64,000 nt of DNA from Enhydrobacter aerosaccus. Its GTDB lineage: Bacteria > Pseudomonadota > Alphaproteobacteria > Reyranellales > Reyranellaceae. The notes under the pieces were generated by a model. That model saw nothing but the letters and a program-made list of their open reading frames with translations, was not told the origin of the DNA and did not search any database. Positions 17,989 to 27,125 of this stretch are shown piece by piece; the stretch's first letter is position 1, and each line of letters starts with the position of its first letter. The translations under genes and the position numbers were made by a program. Where the stretch lies: positions 62,001-126,000 of the forward strand of contig NZ_FUWJ01000003.1 in assembly GCF_900167455.1 (NCBI RefSeq). Direction: 5' to 3'.

Positions 17989-19590
17989 TCAGGCATCGAG
18001 CCAGACCTGCGCCATATTGGCCTCAACGCCATCAGCGGTAATCGAGTCGTCGTGCACCCGCTTGTTCTTGATGGTGAGATAAAGCGGCTGGAAGAGGCTG
18101 ATGTCGGGTACCTCCTCGGCGATGATCTTCTGGAACTCGACGAACATCGCCTTGCGCTTGACCGGATCGTTCTCGACGGCGGCCCCCTCCAGCAGCGCAT
18201 CGACATTTGGATTGTCGTAATGGGACCCGTTCGAGAACGGCACACCTTTCTTGAAGTTCTTGGACCAGTAGATCCGCTGCACGCCGACGGTTGGATCGAA
18301 CAGGTTCGAATGGCCGTTGTAGGTGAAGTCGAAGTCGCGGTCGGTGTAGATGCGCTTGGCGAACGTCGGCAGATCGGCTGCCCGAATCTCGACGGCAATG
18401 CCAACCCGCGACAGGACGGCGCGCAGGAACTCGCAGGTCCGCCGGCCGTCGTCGCCGACGGGATTGAAGTCCATCGGTACCTTGAACCGGATCTTGTCCG
18501 GACCGCGCTTGAAGCCGGCCTCATCGAGAAGCTGCTCGGCCTTCTTCAGGTCGTAGGCATACGGACTCGGCGTCGGATCGTGGAATTCCTTGAGACCCGG
18601 CGCGATCGGCGAGTAGCTGACGACGCCGTAGCCATAGGCCACGACCTTGAGCAGCGCCGCACGATCGATGCAGTGCGCGATCGCCTGGCGTACCTTGATG
18701 TCTTTGAAGTACTGGCTGTCGAGATTGAACTGCAGCAGCTGCACATTATAGGAGTAGCTCGTGCCGTCGGTCTCGAACACGAGGTTGGGCAGCTTCTTGA
18801 GTCGGTCGAGATCCGCCAGCGCGACCGGCGTGCGGTAGCCTATGTCGCCGGAGCCGTTCTCGAACGCGATCGAACGCGCGCCTGGATCCGTCACGAACTT
18901 GCATACCATCCGGTCGATGCGCGGCAGGTCGGCATTCCAGTAGTTGGGATTGCGCTCGTAGATGACATGGCTGCCGCGCACCCATTCCTTGAAGAGATAG
19001 GGGCCGGTGCCGATCGGCGCATTGCCGTTCTTGTTGGTGACCGGATCGGTCCCCTCGTAGAGGTGCTTGGGCACGATCGGCGATTCCGCCGCCGTCAGCG
19101 CCTTGATGAGATAGGGTGCAGGCTTGCTGAGCACGATCACCGCGGTAAGCGGATCCGGCGTCTGAACCTCGGTGACGTTGGCGAAGGTGTTGCGTCCGCG
19201 CGGATGAACCGTCTTCAGGAGCTGGATCGAGTAGGCAACGTCGGCCGACGTGAACGGCTTGCCGTCGTGAAACTTCACGTTCGGCCGCAGCTTGAAGGTA
19301 TAGGTCTTGCCGTCCGGGCTGATCGACCACTCCGTCGCCAGCGCCGGTCGTGGCTTGATGTCGAAATCGTACTCCAGCAACCCTTCGGTGACCTTGGCAC
19401 TGTTCGTGAGCGCTGATGTCGCCGTGGTCGTCAGCGAAACCAGCGTGTTGGGCTCACTCGTTTGCAGAAAGGTAAGCGTCCCTCCCTTCTTCGGTGTCGC
19501 AGTCTGCGCGAGCGCGCTGCCACCGCTCAGCGCCAGCATCGAAAGTCCGGCGAGCGTCGCGCGACGCGTTGGATGGAATCTCACAGTCAT
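17989..19590 (-). CDS. Peptide-type ABC importer, extracellular binding protein (SBP family 5)
   Basis: A 533-residue periplasmic solute-binding protein that delivers the substrate to the downstream permeases. The ATG at 19588-19590 starts an RRATLAGLSMLAL signal with Tat character ending at A-L-A-Q. The mature part carries the family blocks KKGGTLTFLQTSEPNTLV, VKFHDGKPFTSADVAYS and APIGTGPYLFKEW. As first gene of the operon ending in hyuA-hyuB, it probably recognises a hydantoin, oxoproline or short peptide. A 242-bp divergent gap with small inverted repeats lies upstream and must carry its promoter. Confidence 0.92.
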   Translation of the reverse strand: MTVRFHPTRRATLAGLSMLALSGGSALAQTATPKKGGTLTFLQTSEPNTLVSLTTTATSALTNSAKVTEGLLEYDFDIKPRPALATEWSISPDGKTYTFKLRPNVKFHDGKPFTSADVAYSIQLLKTVHPRGRNTFANVTEVQTPDPLTAVIVLSKPAPYLIKALTAAESPIVPKHLYEGTDPVTNKNGNAPIGTGPYLFKEWVRGSHVIYERNPNYWNADLPRIDRMVCKFVTDPGARSIAFENGSGDIGYRTPVALADLDRLKKLPNLVFETDGTSYSYNVQLLQFNLDSQYFKDIKVRQAIAHCIDRAALLKVVAYGYGVVSYSPIAPGLKEFHDPTPSPYAYDLKKAEQLLDEAGFKRGPDKIRFKVPMDFNPVGDDGRRTCEFLRAVLSRVGIAVEIRAADLPTFAKRIYTDRDFDFTYNGHSNLFDPTVGVQRIYWSKNFKKGVPFSNGSHYDNPNVDALLEGAAVENDPVKRKAMFVEFQKIIAEEVPDISLFQPLYLTIKNKRVHDDSITADGVEANMAQVWLDA

Positions 19591-19832
19591 GATCGTGCAC
19601 CCCAAGACGAAACGCGGCGAACCTAGCTTCAGACCCACCGCAAGCGCAGCAAAATGCAGGCCACGAAGCAAGAATCTTCTTTGCTCGACAAAGATAGCGG
19701 GATCATTCTTCGGAACGAGGAAATCTTGGAAATGATTTCCGCTCACCAAGCCTCAGCAACGGAATATAGAAAAAACGGGACGCGCCTCAGGATGCAACGA
19801 TGCCGGTCTCGGGCGCGAAAGGGGTTTCGACA
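19591..19832. promoter_or_regulatory. Divergent promoter region with two inverted repeats
   Basis: This 242-bp gap separates two large, divergently transcribed ABC-transporter operons. It contains TCTTTG-CTCGA-CAAAGA at 19678-19694 and GGAAAT-G-ATTTCC at 19728-19740, the latter preceded by a partial direct repeat (GGAAATCTT at 19719-19727). These have the size and symmetry of operators for a GntR-, LacI- or IclR-like regulator. No regulator gene lies next to them, and no confident -35/-10 elements were identified. Confidence 0.4.
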
Positions 19833-20675
19833 ATGACACTGCCAGTGCCAACGCTTGATCACGTCGTGATCAATGCGCGTGACGACATGGACCGTGCCGC
19901 CGATATCTATCGACGCCTGGGCTTCACGCTAACGGAGCGTGGCTACCATTCGCTCGGGTCGATGAATCACCTCGCGATGTTCGGGACCGACTATCTCGAG
20001 TTGATCGCCGTGCCCAAGGGTGCAACGTCGGGTCGTCTCGACCTCTTGAACTTTTCCTTTGGACTCAACGGACTGGTGTTCGGCACCGAGGATTCCGCTG
20101 TCACCTATGCCGCGCTGAGCAAAGCCGGTGTTCCGGTCGAGCCGCCGGTCGAGTTCACTCGCCCCGTGAAATTCGCGGGCGGCCAGGGCGATGCCCGCTT
20201 CCGAACCGTGCGCATGAAGGCCGGCATCGTTCCCTACGGCCGCGTCTATTATTGCCATCACTTCACGCGCGAGCTGGTCTGGCGAGACGAGTGGCGTCAC
20301 CACGGGAACGGCGTCGTCGCCATCGCGCGCGCCCTTATCGTCGATCCCGACCCCGTCAAAGGCATTAAACTTTATGAGGATATGTTCGGCACCGAGGCGG
20401 TGCGCGACATCGCCGGCGGCAAGAGCCTCGTAGTCGGCAATTCCCGTTTCGACGTCATCACCGCAGCCGCGCTCGAGGAACAGTTCGGCAATGCTGTGCC
20501 CGACCCCGAAGGCCGGCCGGCTTACATGGCAGGCCTGAGCTTTCGCACCACATCACTCGGCAAAGCGGCCCGCGCCTTGCAGGACGGCCAGATCGCCGGC
20601 GTGATGCGAAGCAAGGATCGCGTCGTCGTTCCGGCCAGGGAGGCCATGAATGCCGTTCTGGAATTCATCGAATAG
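19833..20675 (+). CDS. VOC-superfamily (glyoxalase-like) protein
   Basis: A 280-residue protein of the glyoxalase-like type (PF13468). The N-terminal half begins PTLDHVVINARDDMDRAADIYRRLGFTLTERG and continues NHLAMFGTDYLELIAVP; the second half repeats the paired beta-alpha-beta layout. Such proteins are usually metal-dependent isomerases, lyases or dioxygenases acting on catabolic intermediates; the reaction here is unknown. The ATG at 19833 follows GAAAGGGG; an in-frame ATG at 19800 lacks a ribosome site. It is the first gene of an operon with an acyl-CoA ligase 12 bp downstream. Confidence 0.85.
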   Translation: MTLPVPTLDHVVINARDDMDRAADIYRRLGFTLTERGYHSLGSMNHLAMFGTDYLELIAVPKGATSGRLDLLNFSFGLNGLVFGTEDSAVTYAALSKAGVPVEPPVEFTRPVKFAGGQGDARFRTVRMKAGIVPYGRVYYCHHFTRELVWRDEWRHHGNGVVAIARALIVDPDPVKGIKLYEDMFGTEAVRDIAGGKSLVVGNSRFDVITAAALEEQFGNAVPDPEGRPAYMAGLSFRTTSLGKAARALQDGQIAGVMRSKDRVVVPAREAMNAVLEFIE

Positions 20676-20687
20676 GGCAGCGACGCG

Positions 20688-22187
20688 ATGAAATGGAGCA
20701 ATCAGGGTAATGCGATCGCCCGTGAGGTGCCGGATGACAGTCTGGCGCTGATCGATGTCGGCGGGGACGGCAGCGAGCGAACCTACAGCTATGCCGATCT
20801 GATCCGGCAAAGTGGCGCCGTGGCGCGCGGACTGCTGAAGCGCGGGCTGAAGCGCGGCGATCGGATCGCCATCCTGTCCGCCAACCGGGCCGAATTCCTG
20901 TTCACCTTCCTCGGCACCATGCAGGCCGGTCTCGTCTCCGTCCCCGTGAACTGGAAACTGCCGGCGGAGACGGTCGCCTATATCGTCGGTGATTGCGACG
21001 CCAAGCTCGTGATTGGAGACGATGCCCGCCTGCCGCTCGCGCCGGACACCGTTCCCAAGATCTCCTTCGATGCGGATTTCTCCGCCTTCCTCGACGAGGG
21101 GCCGTTCACGCCGATCGAGATGAAGCCCGACGAGCCGGCGATGTTCCTCTATACATCGGGCTCGACTGGGCGGCCCAAGGGCGTGGTGCTGTCGCACTAT
21201 TCCCACATCTGGGCGATGAGCCAACGGCCGCGGCGGCCTGGGCCCTATGGCGCGCGCTCGCTGGTGGCGGCACCGCTCTATCACATGAACGGCCTGGCCA
21301 TGTGTCAGACCACCTTCAGCCACGGCGACACTGTGGTGCTGCTGCCGCAATTTACCACCAAGGGCTACATCGAGGCTGCCGCCCGGCATCGTGTCGCGTT
21401 CCTGACGTCGGTGCCGACCATGATCGCCATGATGCTGCGCGAGAAGGAGCTGCTGGCCCGGAACGATCTCTCCGCCGTCGAGGCAGTACGCATGGGATCG
21501 GCGCCCATCACCCAGTCTCTGATCGACCAGGTGCGGGCCGTGTTTCCGAAGGCGCAGATCAGCAACGGCTATGGCACAACGGAAGCAGGCCCCGTGGTGT
21601 TCGGCCCGCATCCCGATGGCCTGCCGCAGCCCGAGCTTTCGACCGGCTATCCGCATCCCGCCGTTCAACTCCGCCTCGTGCGCGAGGGACGCGAGGTCCA
21701 GGACGAGGGCGTGCTGGAGATGAAGTGCGGCGCCCTGATGACGCACTATCACAATCTGCCCGAGGCCACCGCCAAGGCGATGACGCCGGACGGATTCTAC
21801 CGCACCGGCGACGTGTTCCGCCGCGACGAGAACGGCTTCTTCTTCTTTGTCGGTCGCGCCGACGACATGTTCGTCTGCGGCGGCGAGAACATCTATCCGG
21901 GTGAAGTCGAGAAGATGCTGGAGCGTCATCCCGACATCCATCAGGCCGCCGTGTTGCCCGTCCCCGACGACCTCAAGGGACAGAAGCCGGTCGCCTTCAT
22001 CGTGCGGGCCAACGGCACTGTTCTCGACGAGCAGGCAGTGAAAGCCTACGCCCTGGCCAATGCCCCGGCCTACCAGCATCCCAGGCAGGTGTTCTTCGTC
22101 GACGAGATGCCGCTCGCCGGCACCAACAAGATCGACAAACGCGCGCTGGCCAAACAAATCCCAACCGGAGGAGACCTTCAAAAATGA
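20688..22187 (+). CDS. Acyl-CoA ligase (AMP-binding, catabolic type)
   Basis: A 499-residue ANL-family ligase. Motifs in order are LYTSGSTGRPKGVVLSH near residue 152, NGYGTTEAG near residue 292, YRTGDVFRRDENGFFFFVGRADDMFVCGG near residues 370-400 and the catalytic lysine loop TNKIDKRAL close to the C-terminus. It should activate the pathway's carboxylic acid to its CoA thioester. It sits between the VOC gene (12 bp) and the reductase gene, which it overlaps by 4 bp, so the three are co-translated. The acid is unknown; aromatic or branched acids are typical for this length class. Confidence 0.92.
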   Translation: MKWSNQGNAIAREVPDDSLALIDVGGDGSERTYSYADLIRQSGAVARGLLKRGLKRGDRIAILSANRAEFLFTFLGTMQAGLVSVPVNWKLPAETVAYIVGDCDAKLVIGDDARLPLAPDTVPKISFDADFSAFLDEGPFTPIEMKPDEPAMFLYTSGSTGRPKGVVLSHYSHIWAMSQRPRRPGPYGARSLVAAPLYHMNGLAMCQTTFSHGDTVVLLPQFTTKGYIEAAARHRVAFLTSVPTMIAMMLREKELLARNDLSAVEAVRMGSAPITQSLIDQVRAVFPKAQISNGYGTTEAGPVVFGPHPDGLPQPELSTGYPHPAVQLRLVREGREVQDEGVLEMKCGALMTHYHNLPEATAKAMTPDGFYRTGDVFRRDENGFFFFVGRADDMFVCGGENIYPGEVEKMLERHPDIHQAAVLPVPDDLKGQKPVAFIVRANGTVLDEQAVKAYALANAPAYQHPRQVFFVDEMPLAGTNKIDKRALAKQIPTGGDLQK

Positions 22188-23197
22188 AAGCAGCTGTCGT
22201 CCGCGAGCATGGCGGGCCCGATCACCTGAATTTCGAGCCCAACTTTCCCGATCCGACGCCTGGCGAGGGTGACGTGATCGTGGCCGTGAAGGCCTCGTCG
22301 CTCAATTATCACGATGTCTTCACCCGGCGTGGCATGCCGGGCATCAAGGTGCCGATGCCGGCTATCATGGGCCTCGACATCGCTGGCGAGATCGCCGAGG
22401 TCGGGCCAGGCGTCACCGGCTGGAAGAAGGGCGATCGCGTGCTGGTCGATCCCATCAACCGGGTCGAAGGCGGCCTGATGGGCGAGACGGTGCATGGCGG
22501 CCTTGCTGGACTCTGCCGGGCCCGCGCGCATCAGCTCGTGCGCATTCCCGACGGCGTCAGCTACACCGACGCCGCCGCCCTACCCTGTGCCTATGGCACG
22601 GCGCTGCGCATGATGATGACCAACGGTCACGTGGCGAAGGGGGAGAAGGTACTGATCCTGGGCGCCTCGGGCGGCGTCGGCGTGTGCTGCCTGCAGCTCG
22701 CCAAGCTCGCCGGTGCCGAGGTCATCGCCTGTGCCGGCACCGACGCCAAGGCCAAGCGCCTGGCGGAGCTCGGCGCCGACAAGACGATCAACTACGTCAC
22801 TCACGATTTCCAGGACGAGGTCTACAAGCTCTACGGCAAGCCGACCCGGCGCGGCGGCGGCACCGACCGCGGCGTGGATGTGGTCGTGAACTACACCGGC
22901 GGCGATACCTGGGTGAAGTCGCTCAAGGTGCTGAAGGTCGGCGGCCGCCTGCTGACCTGCGGCGCGACCGCGGGCTTCGATCCCAAGGAGGACATCCGCT
23001 TCATCTGGACCTTCGAGCTCAAGGTCCTGGGCTCCAACGGCTGGATGCGCTCGGACATCGAGACGCTCCTGAAGCTGGTACAGGAGGGCAAGCTCAAGGT
23101 GCTGATCGACAAGGTCTACAAGCTCGAGGACGCCCGCGAGGCGCTGCGCGTGATCGAGGACCGCGAGGTGTTCGGCAAGGTCGTGGTGGCACCATGA
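22184..23197 (+). CDS. Zinc-type MDR alcohol dehydrogenase / quinone oxidoreductase family
   Basis: A 337-residue medium-chain reductase. The start MKAAVVREHGGPDHLNFE, the SSLNYHDVFTRRG block and the nucleotide-binding motif GASGGVGVCCLQLAK near residue 155 are clear. The usual catalytic-zinc cysteine is replaced within S-L-N-Y-H-D, so it is closer to quinone-reductase/enoyl-reductase types than to true alcohol dehydrogenases. It could reduce an enoyl or quinone intermediate with NAD(P)H. Start and stop overlap its neighbours by 4 bp each (ATGA), showing tight coupling in the operon. Confidence 0.9.
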   Translation: MKAAVVREHGGPDHLNFEPNFPDPTPGEGDVIVAVKASSLNYHDVFTRRGMPGIKVPMPAIMGLDIAGEIAEVGPGVTGWKKGDRVLVDPINRVEGGLMGETVHGGLAGLCRARAHQLVRIPDGVSYTDAAALPCAYGTALRMMMTNGHVAKGEKVLILGASGGVGVCCLQLAKLAGAEVIACAGTDAKAKRLAELGADKTINYVTHDFQDEVYKLYGKPTRRGGGTDRGVDVVVNYTGGDTWVKSLKVLKVGGRLLTCGATAGFDPKEDIRFIWTFELKVLGSNGWMRSDIETLLKLVQEGKLKVLIDKVYKLEDAREALRVIEDREVFGKVVVAP

Positions 23198-23622
23198 GCG
23201 AGGCAATCAAGCCGATGTCGGCGGCGGAGATGCAGGCGCAGCTCGACCGGTCTCCCTTCATCGCCTTTCTCGGCCTCAAGGTCACGGAGGCCGATCCCGA
23301 AGGGGAGTTGGTCACCATGACCTGCGAGATGAAGCCGGAATTCGAGCGCGGCGCCGGCTCCGGTCAATGGCATGGCGGTCCGATCGCGGCGATCATCGAC
23401 ACGGTCGGCGATTACGCGCTGGTGATGGCGCTGCGGCGGCCCCTGCCGACCGTCAACTTCCGCGTCGATTATCTGCGGCCCGCCATCAAGACCCGGCTGA
23501 TCACGACCGCCAGGGTCCGGCGAGCCGGCAAGAGCGTCGGCCTGGTGGATGTCGATGTGTTCAACGAACAGAAGGCGCTGGTCGCGGTGGGGCGCGCCAC
23601 TTACTCGACGCTTTCCGCCTAG
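23194..23622 (+). CDS. PaaI-family hotdog thioesterase
   Basis: A 142-residue hotdog-fold thioesterase. The QWHGGPIAAIIDTVGDYAL motif near residues 60-78 and PTVNFRVDYLRPA match the PaaI/YigI acyl-CoA thioesterase pattern. It would release CoA from an acyl-CoA made by the ligase of the same operon, or rescue trapped CoA. It starts inside the stop of the upstream reductase (ATGA overlap), and 60 bp separate it from the following transporter gene. Confidence 0.88.
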   Translation: MSEAIKPMSAAEMQAQLDRSPFIAFLGLKVTEADPEGELVTMTCEMKPEFERGAGSGQWHGGPIAAIIDTVGDYALVMALRRPLPTVNFRVDYLRPAIKTRLITTARVRRAGKSVGLVDVDVFNEQKALVAVGRATYSTLSA

Positions 23623-23682
23623 GCTTCGCCGCAGGCAGCGTTTGCGTCGCTCATCTTGGTCATGGGGTTCAAGGAGGGTGTG

Positions 23683-25287
23683 ATGAGCCAGATCTCGCGT
23701 CGCGTATTTGGGAGCGGCATCCTCGCAACCGGCCTGACCGGCACCATGGCTCAACGTTCATGGGCGCAAGGGGAACCCCGCCGTGGCGGCACGCTGGTCG
23801 CCACGTGGGGTGGCGGCGAACCGCAAGCCTGCTACGTGCCGGCCGGCGGCGGCTCGAGCCCCACCTTCTCCTCGTCCAAGCTCTTCGAGCGGCTTGCTAA
23901 TCGCCAGATGAGCGGCGAGTTCGTGGGCGAACTGGCCGAATCGTGGAAGCCCGCACCCGACTTCAAGTCCTACACGGTCAAGATCCGCCAGGGCGTGACC
24001 TTCCACGACGGCAAGCCGATGACGGTCGACGACGTCATCTACTCGGTCAACGAGATCTGGAAGAAGTACGCCGCGGCGCCGGCGCTCAGTGACTTCGCCG
24101 GGATCGCGGCGTCCGCCCCGGATACCGTCGTGATGACGTTCAACAACCCGACGCCGGAATTCTTCTTCGCCTCCCTGCTGTGCGGCGGCGTGAACTACAT
24201 CGTGCCCAAGCACGTCTACGAGGGCAGCGACCCCGTGACCAATCCCGCCAACAACGCGCCGATCGGCACGGGCCCGTGGAAATTCAAGGAATGGGTGCGG
24301 GGCAGCCATTTCGAATACGTGAAGAACGAGTCCTATTGGCGGCCGGGCTTTCCCTACATGGATCGCCTGATCATCCGCTACGTCCGCGATCCGGCCGGCC
24401 GCGCCGCCGCCATAGAGGCCGGAGAGATCCATATCGGTGTGTTCAATCCCGTCGCTCCGCCGGATATCAAGCGGCTGACAGCGACCGGGAAATTCGTCGC
24501 CACTTCGAAGGGCTACGAGGAAAGCGTCTGGTCGACGACGCTCGAATGCAACATGCGCAATCCGATCTTCGCCAAACGCGAGGTGCGGCAGGCCATGTTC
24601 CATGCCATCGACCGCAACCTGATCGGCAAGACCGTCTATTACGGCTATGCGCGACCGGGTACCGGTCCGATCTATTCGCCGAACACCGCCTTCTTCACCC
24701 CGGACACGTACAAGACCGAGTTCGATCCGAAGAAGGCGGCGGCGCTGCTCGACGGCGCCGGCTTCGCGAAGAAACCGGACGGCAAGCGATTCACGCTCAA
24801 TCTGCTGGCGGCCGGCTGGTTTGCCGAGAACGGCAAGATCGGTTCCTACGTGAAGCAGGCGCTGGAGGATATCGGCGTCGGCATCAATCTGTCGGTGCCC
24901 GACCGCCCGACCTCGTTCAAGCGCATCTATACCGATTACGACTTCGATCTGGCGATCTCCAACCAGTCGAACCCATCGGAGCCGGTGCCGGCGACCACCC
25001 AGTACTACACCAGCGACGGCATCAAGAAGGGCATTCCCTTCCGCAATGCCTCGGGCTTCCACACCGACGAGGTCGATGCCCTGGTGGACAGGATCAAGGT
25101 CGAGACCGATCCCGCCAAGCGCAAGGACATGGTGGTCGAGTTCCAGAAGATCATTACGAGAGAAGCGCCACTGTTGCCGTTGCTGGAGCTCGAATCCATC
25201 ACGATCGCCAGCACCAAGGTGCAGGACCACTCCAACGACCCCAACTATCTGGCGGCAAGCTGGCACGACATATGGCTGGCCAGCTGA
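23683..25287 (+). CDS. Second peptide-type ABC importer, binding protein (SBP family 5)
   Basis: A 534-residue periplasmic binding protein. The ATG at 23683 follows AAGGAGGG and opens a Tat-like signal (S-R-R-V-F-G-S-G-I-L) that ends at W-A-Q. The mature part has the family blocks RRGGTLVATWGGGE, VTFHDGKPMTVDDVIYS and APIGTGPWKFKEW. It is the first subunit of a complete five-gene importer joined to the catabolic genes upstream, so it probably binds the acid or amide those enzymes process. Confidence 0.92.
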   Translation: MSQISRRVFGSGILATGLTGTMAQRSWAQGEPRRGGTLVATWGGGEPQACYVPAGGGSSPTFSSSKLFERLANRQMSGEFVGELAESWKPAPDFKSYTVKIRQGVTFHDGKPMTVDDVIYSVNEIWKKYAAAPALSDFAGIAASAPDTVVMTFNNPTPEFFFASLLCGGVNYIVPKHVYEGSDPVTNPANNAPIGTGPWKFKEWVRGSHFEYVKNESYWRPGFPYMDRLIIRYVRDPAGRAAAIEAGEIHIGVFNPVAPPDIKRLTATGKFVATSKGYEESVWSTTLECNMRNPIFAKREVRQAMFHAIDRNLIGKTVYYGYARPGTGPIYSPNTAFFTPDTYKTEFDPKKAAALLDGAGFAKKPDGKRFTLNLLAAGWFAENGKIGSYVKQALEDIGVGINLSVPDRPTSFKRIYTDYDFDLAISNQSNPSEPVPATTQYYTSDGIKKGIPFRNASGFHTDEVDALVDRIKVETDPAKRKDMVVEFQKIITREAPLLPLLELESITIASTKVQDHSNDPNYLAASWHDIWLAS

Positions 25288-26285
25288 GCGGCGCTGTCTC
25301 GACAAGGAGTTCTTCGCGCCGCGCGGCCACGCTGCGCCTCCTGAGGCGCCGGCTGATCCAGGCCGTGCCGCTGATGCTGGGCGTGGTCGTGATCAACTTC
25401 GTGCTGATCCATCTGGCGCCCGGCAATTTCCTCGACGTGATGACGGCCGAGAACCAGGTCAGCGATCCCGCCACGGTCGAACTCCTGCGCCGCACTTACG
25501 GGCTCGACGATCCGACATGGCTGCAGCTCGTGAAGTATGTCTGGGCGCTGCTGCATCTCGATTTCGGCTTCTCCTATCGCCAGAACATGCCGGTGCTGCA
25601 GGCGATCTGGGTGGGCCTGCCGGCCACTCTTCTGCTCATGCTGTCGAGCATCACGCTCGCCTTCGCGGTCGGCGTTTCGGCGGGAGTCGTCGCCTCGACC
25701 AAGGTACGCACCCTCTGGGACACGGTGGTGTCGGTGGCCGCCATGTTCTTCTTCGCCGCGCCCTCCTTCTGGCTCGGCATCATGATGATCGTGCTGTTCG
25801 CGGTGAAGCTCGGCTGGCTGCCGGTGGGTGGCATGGCGACGATCGGCGGTGGCGGCGGCCTTCTCGACATCCTGCATCACCTGATCCTGCCGACCCTGGC
25901 GCTGGGCCTGTTCTACGCCGCCATCTATGCCCGCGTGATGCGGGCCTCGATGCTGGAAGTGGCGCAGCTCGACTTCGTCCGCACGGCACGTGCCAAGGGC
26001 CTGTCGCGCACTCGCGTTACCCTGTCCCATGTCTTGCGCAACGCCCTGCTGCCGGTCGTGACCATCCTCGGCGTGCAGATGGGCACGATCCTCGCCGGCA
26101 GCGTCGTCATCGAGAGCGTGTTCAGCTGGCCCGGCATCGGCTCGCTGCTGTTCGACAGCGTCAGCTCGCGGAATTACCCGGTCGTGCTGGGCATCATGGT
26201 GCTGGGCTCGCTGGTGGTGATCGCGGCCAACATCGCCGTCGACCTCGTCTATATGTGGCTCGATCCGCGCATCGAGATCCGGTGA
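25272..26285 (+). CDS. Second peptide-type ABC importer, permease 1 (DppB-like)
   Basis: A 337-residue permease. The family N-terminus (RLIQAVPLMLGVVVINFVLIHLAPG), the V-K-L-G-W-L-P-V-G-G segment and the ATPase-contact loop LDFVRTARAKGLSRTRVTLSHVLRNALLP are present. The ATG at 25272 overlaps the binding-protein gene by 16 bp; a later start inside the basic N-terminus is possible. Its stop overlaps the next gene's start (TGATG). Confidence 0.91.
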   Translation: MAGQLSGAVSTRSSSRRAATLRLLRRRLIQAVPLMLGVVVINFVLIHLAPGNFLDVMTAENQVSDPATVELLRRTYGLDDPTWLQLVKYVWALLHLDFGFSYRQNMPVLQAIWVGLPATLLLMLSSITLAFAVGVSAGVVASTKVRTLWDTVVSVAAMFFFAAPSFWLGIMMIVLFAVKLGWLPVGGMATIGGGGGLLDILHHLILPTLALGLFYAAIYARVMRASMLEVAQLDFVRTARAKGLSRTRVTLSHVLRNALLPVVTILGVQMGTILAGSVVIESVFSWPGIGSLLFDSVSSRNYPVVLGIMVLGSLVVIAANIAVDLVYMWLDPRIEIR

Positions 26286-27124
26286 TGGAACGCTTCGCCT
26301 TCCTGCGCCGGTTCACCCGAAATCGAGGCGCCTTGATCGGCGCACTTCTGATCCTGCTGGTGACAGTCACCGCGCTGGCGGCACCACTTCTCTTTCCGAC
26401 CGACCCGCTGCGCATGGTCGGTCCGCCGGAGCTCTGGCCGGGCGAGGATCCGGCCTTTCCTCTTGGCACCGATTCGCTTGGCCGCGACATGCTGGCCATG
26501 CTGGTGCATGGCGCCCGCGCCACCCTGCTGATCGGCCTGTTCGCCTCGGCCATGGCGACGCTGATCGGCGTCAGTGTCGGCGCCATCGCGGGCTATTTCG
26601 GCGGCTGGATCGACGAGGCGGCGATGCGCGCGGTGGAACTGTTCCAGACCATTCCCAATCTGATCTTCGTGCTCACCATCGTGGTGATCCTGGGCTCGAC
26701 CCTGCACAACATCGTCATCGCCATCGGCATCGTCAGCTGGACGCCGATCGCGCGCATGACACGAGCGGAGTTTCTGGCGTTGCGCGACCGCGAGTTCGTC
26801 CAGGCCTGCCGCAGCATGGGCATGCACGCCCCCGGCATCATCGTTCGTGAGATCCTGCCCAACGCCCTGCCGCCGGTAATCGTCCTGTCGTCGCTGGTCG
26901 TGGCCAGCGCCATCCTGTTCGAGTCGGCGGTGTCTTTCCTGGGATTGGGCGATCCGAATGTCGCAAGCTGGGGCCGGCTGGTCGGCGACGGACGTCAGCT
27001 CATCCGCAGCTCCTGGTACATCTGCGCGATCCCAGGGATCGCAATCATGGTGACGGTCCTCTGCCTCAACCTGATCGGCGACGGGCTGAACGATGCCCTC
27101 AATCCCAAGCTTCGCGATCGCTGA
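26285..27124 (+). CDS. Second peptide-type ABC importer, permease 2 (DppC-like)
   Basis: A 279-residue permease with FPLGTDSLGRDMLAMLVHGAR, AGYFGGWIDE and the contact loop QACRSMGMHAPGIIVREILPNALPP. The start at 26285 shares its A with the preceding TGA stop. It forms the channel with the upstream DppB-like subunit. The next gene begins just after its stop. Confidence 0.92.
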   Translation: MERFAFLRRFTRNRGALIGALLILLVTVTALAAPLLFPTDPLRMVGPPELWPGEDPAFPLGTDSLGRDMLAMLVHGARATLLIGLFASAMATLIGVSVGAIAGYFGGWIDEAAMRAVELFQTIPNLIFVLTIVVILGSTLHNIVIAIGIVSWTPIARMTRAEFLALRDREFVQACRSMGMHAPGIIVREILPNALPPVIVLSSLVVASAILFESAVSFLGLGDPNVASWGRLVGDGRQLIRSSWYICAIPGIAIMVTVLCLNLIGDGLNDALNPKLRDR

Positions 27125-27125
27125 C

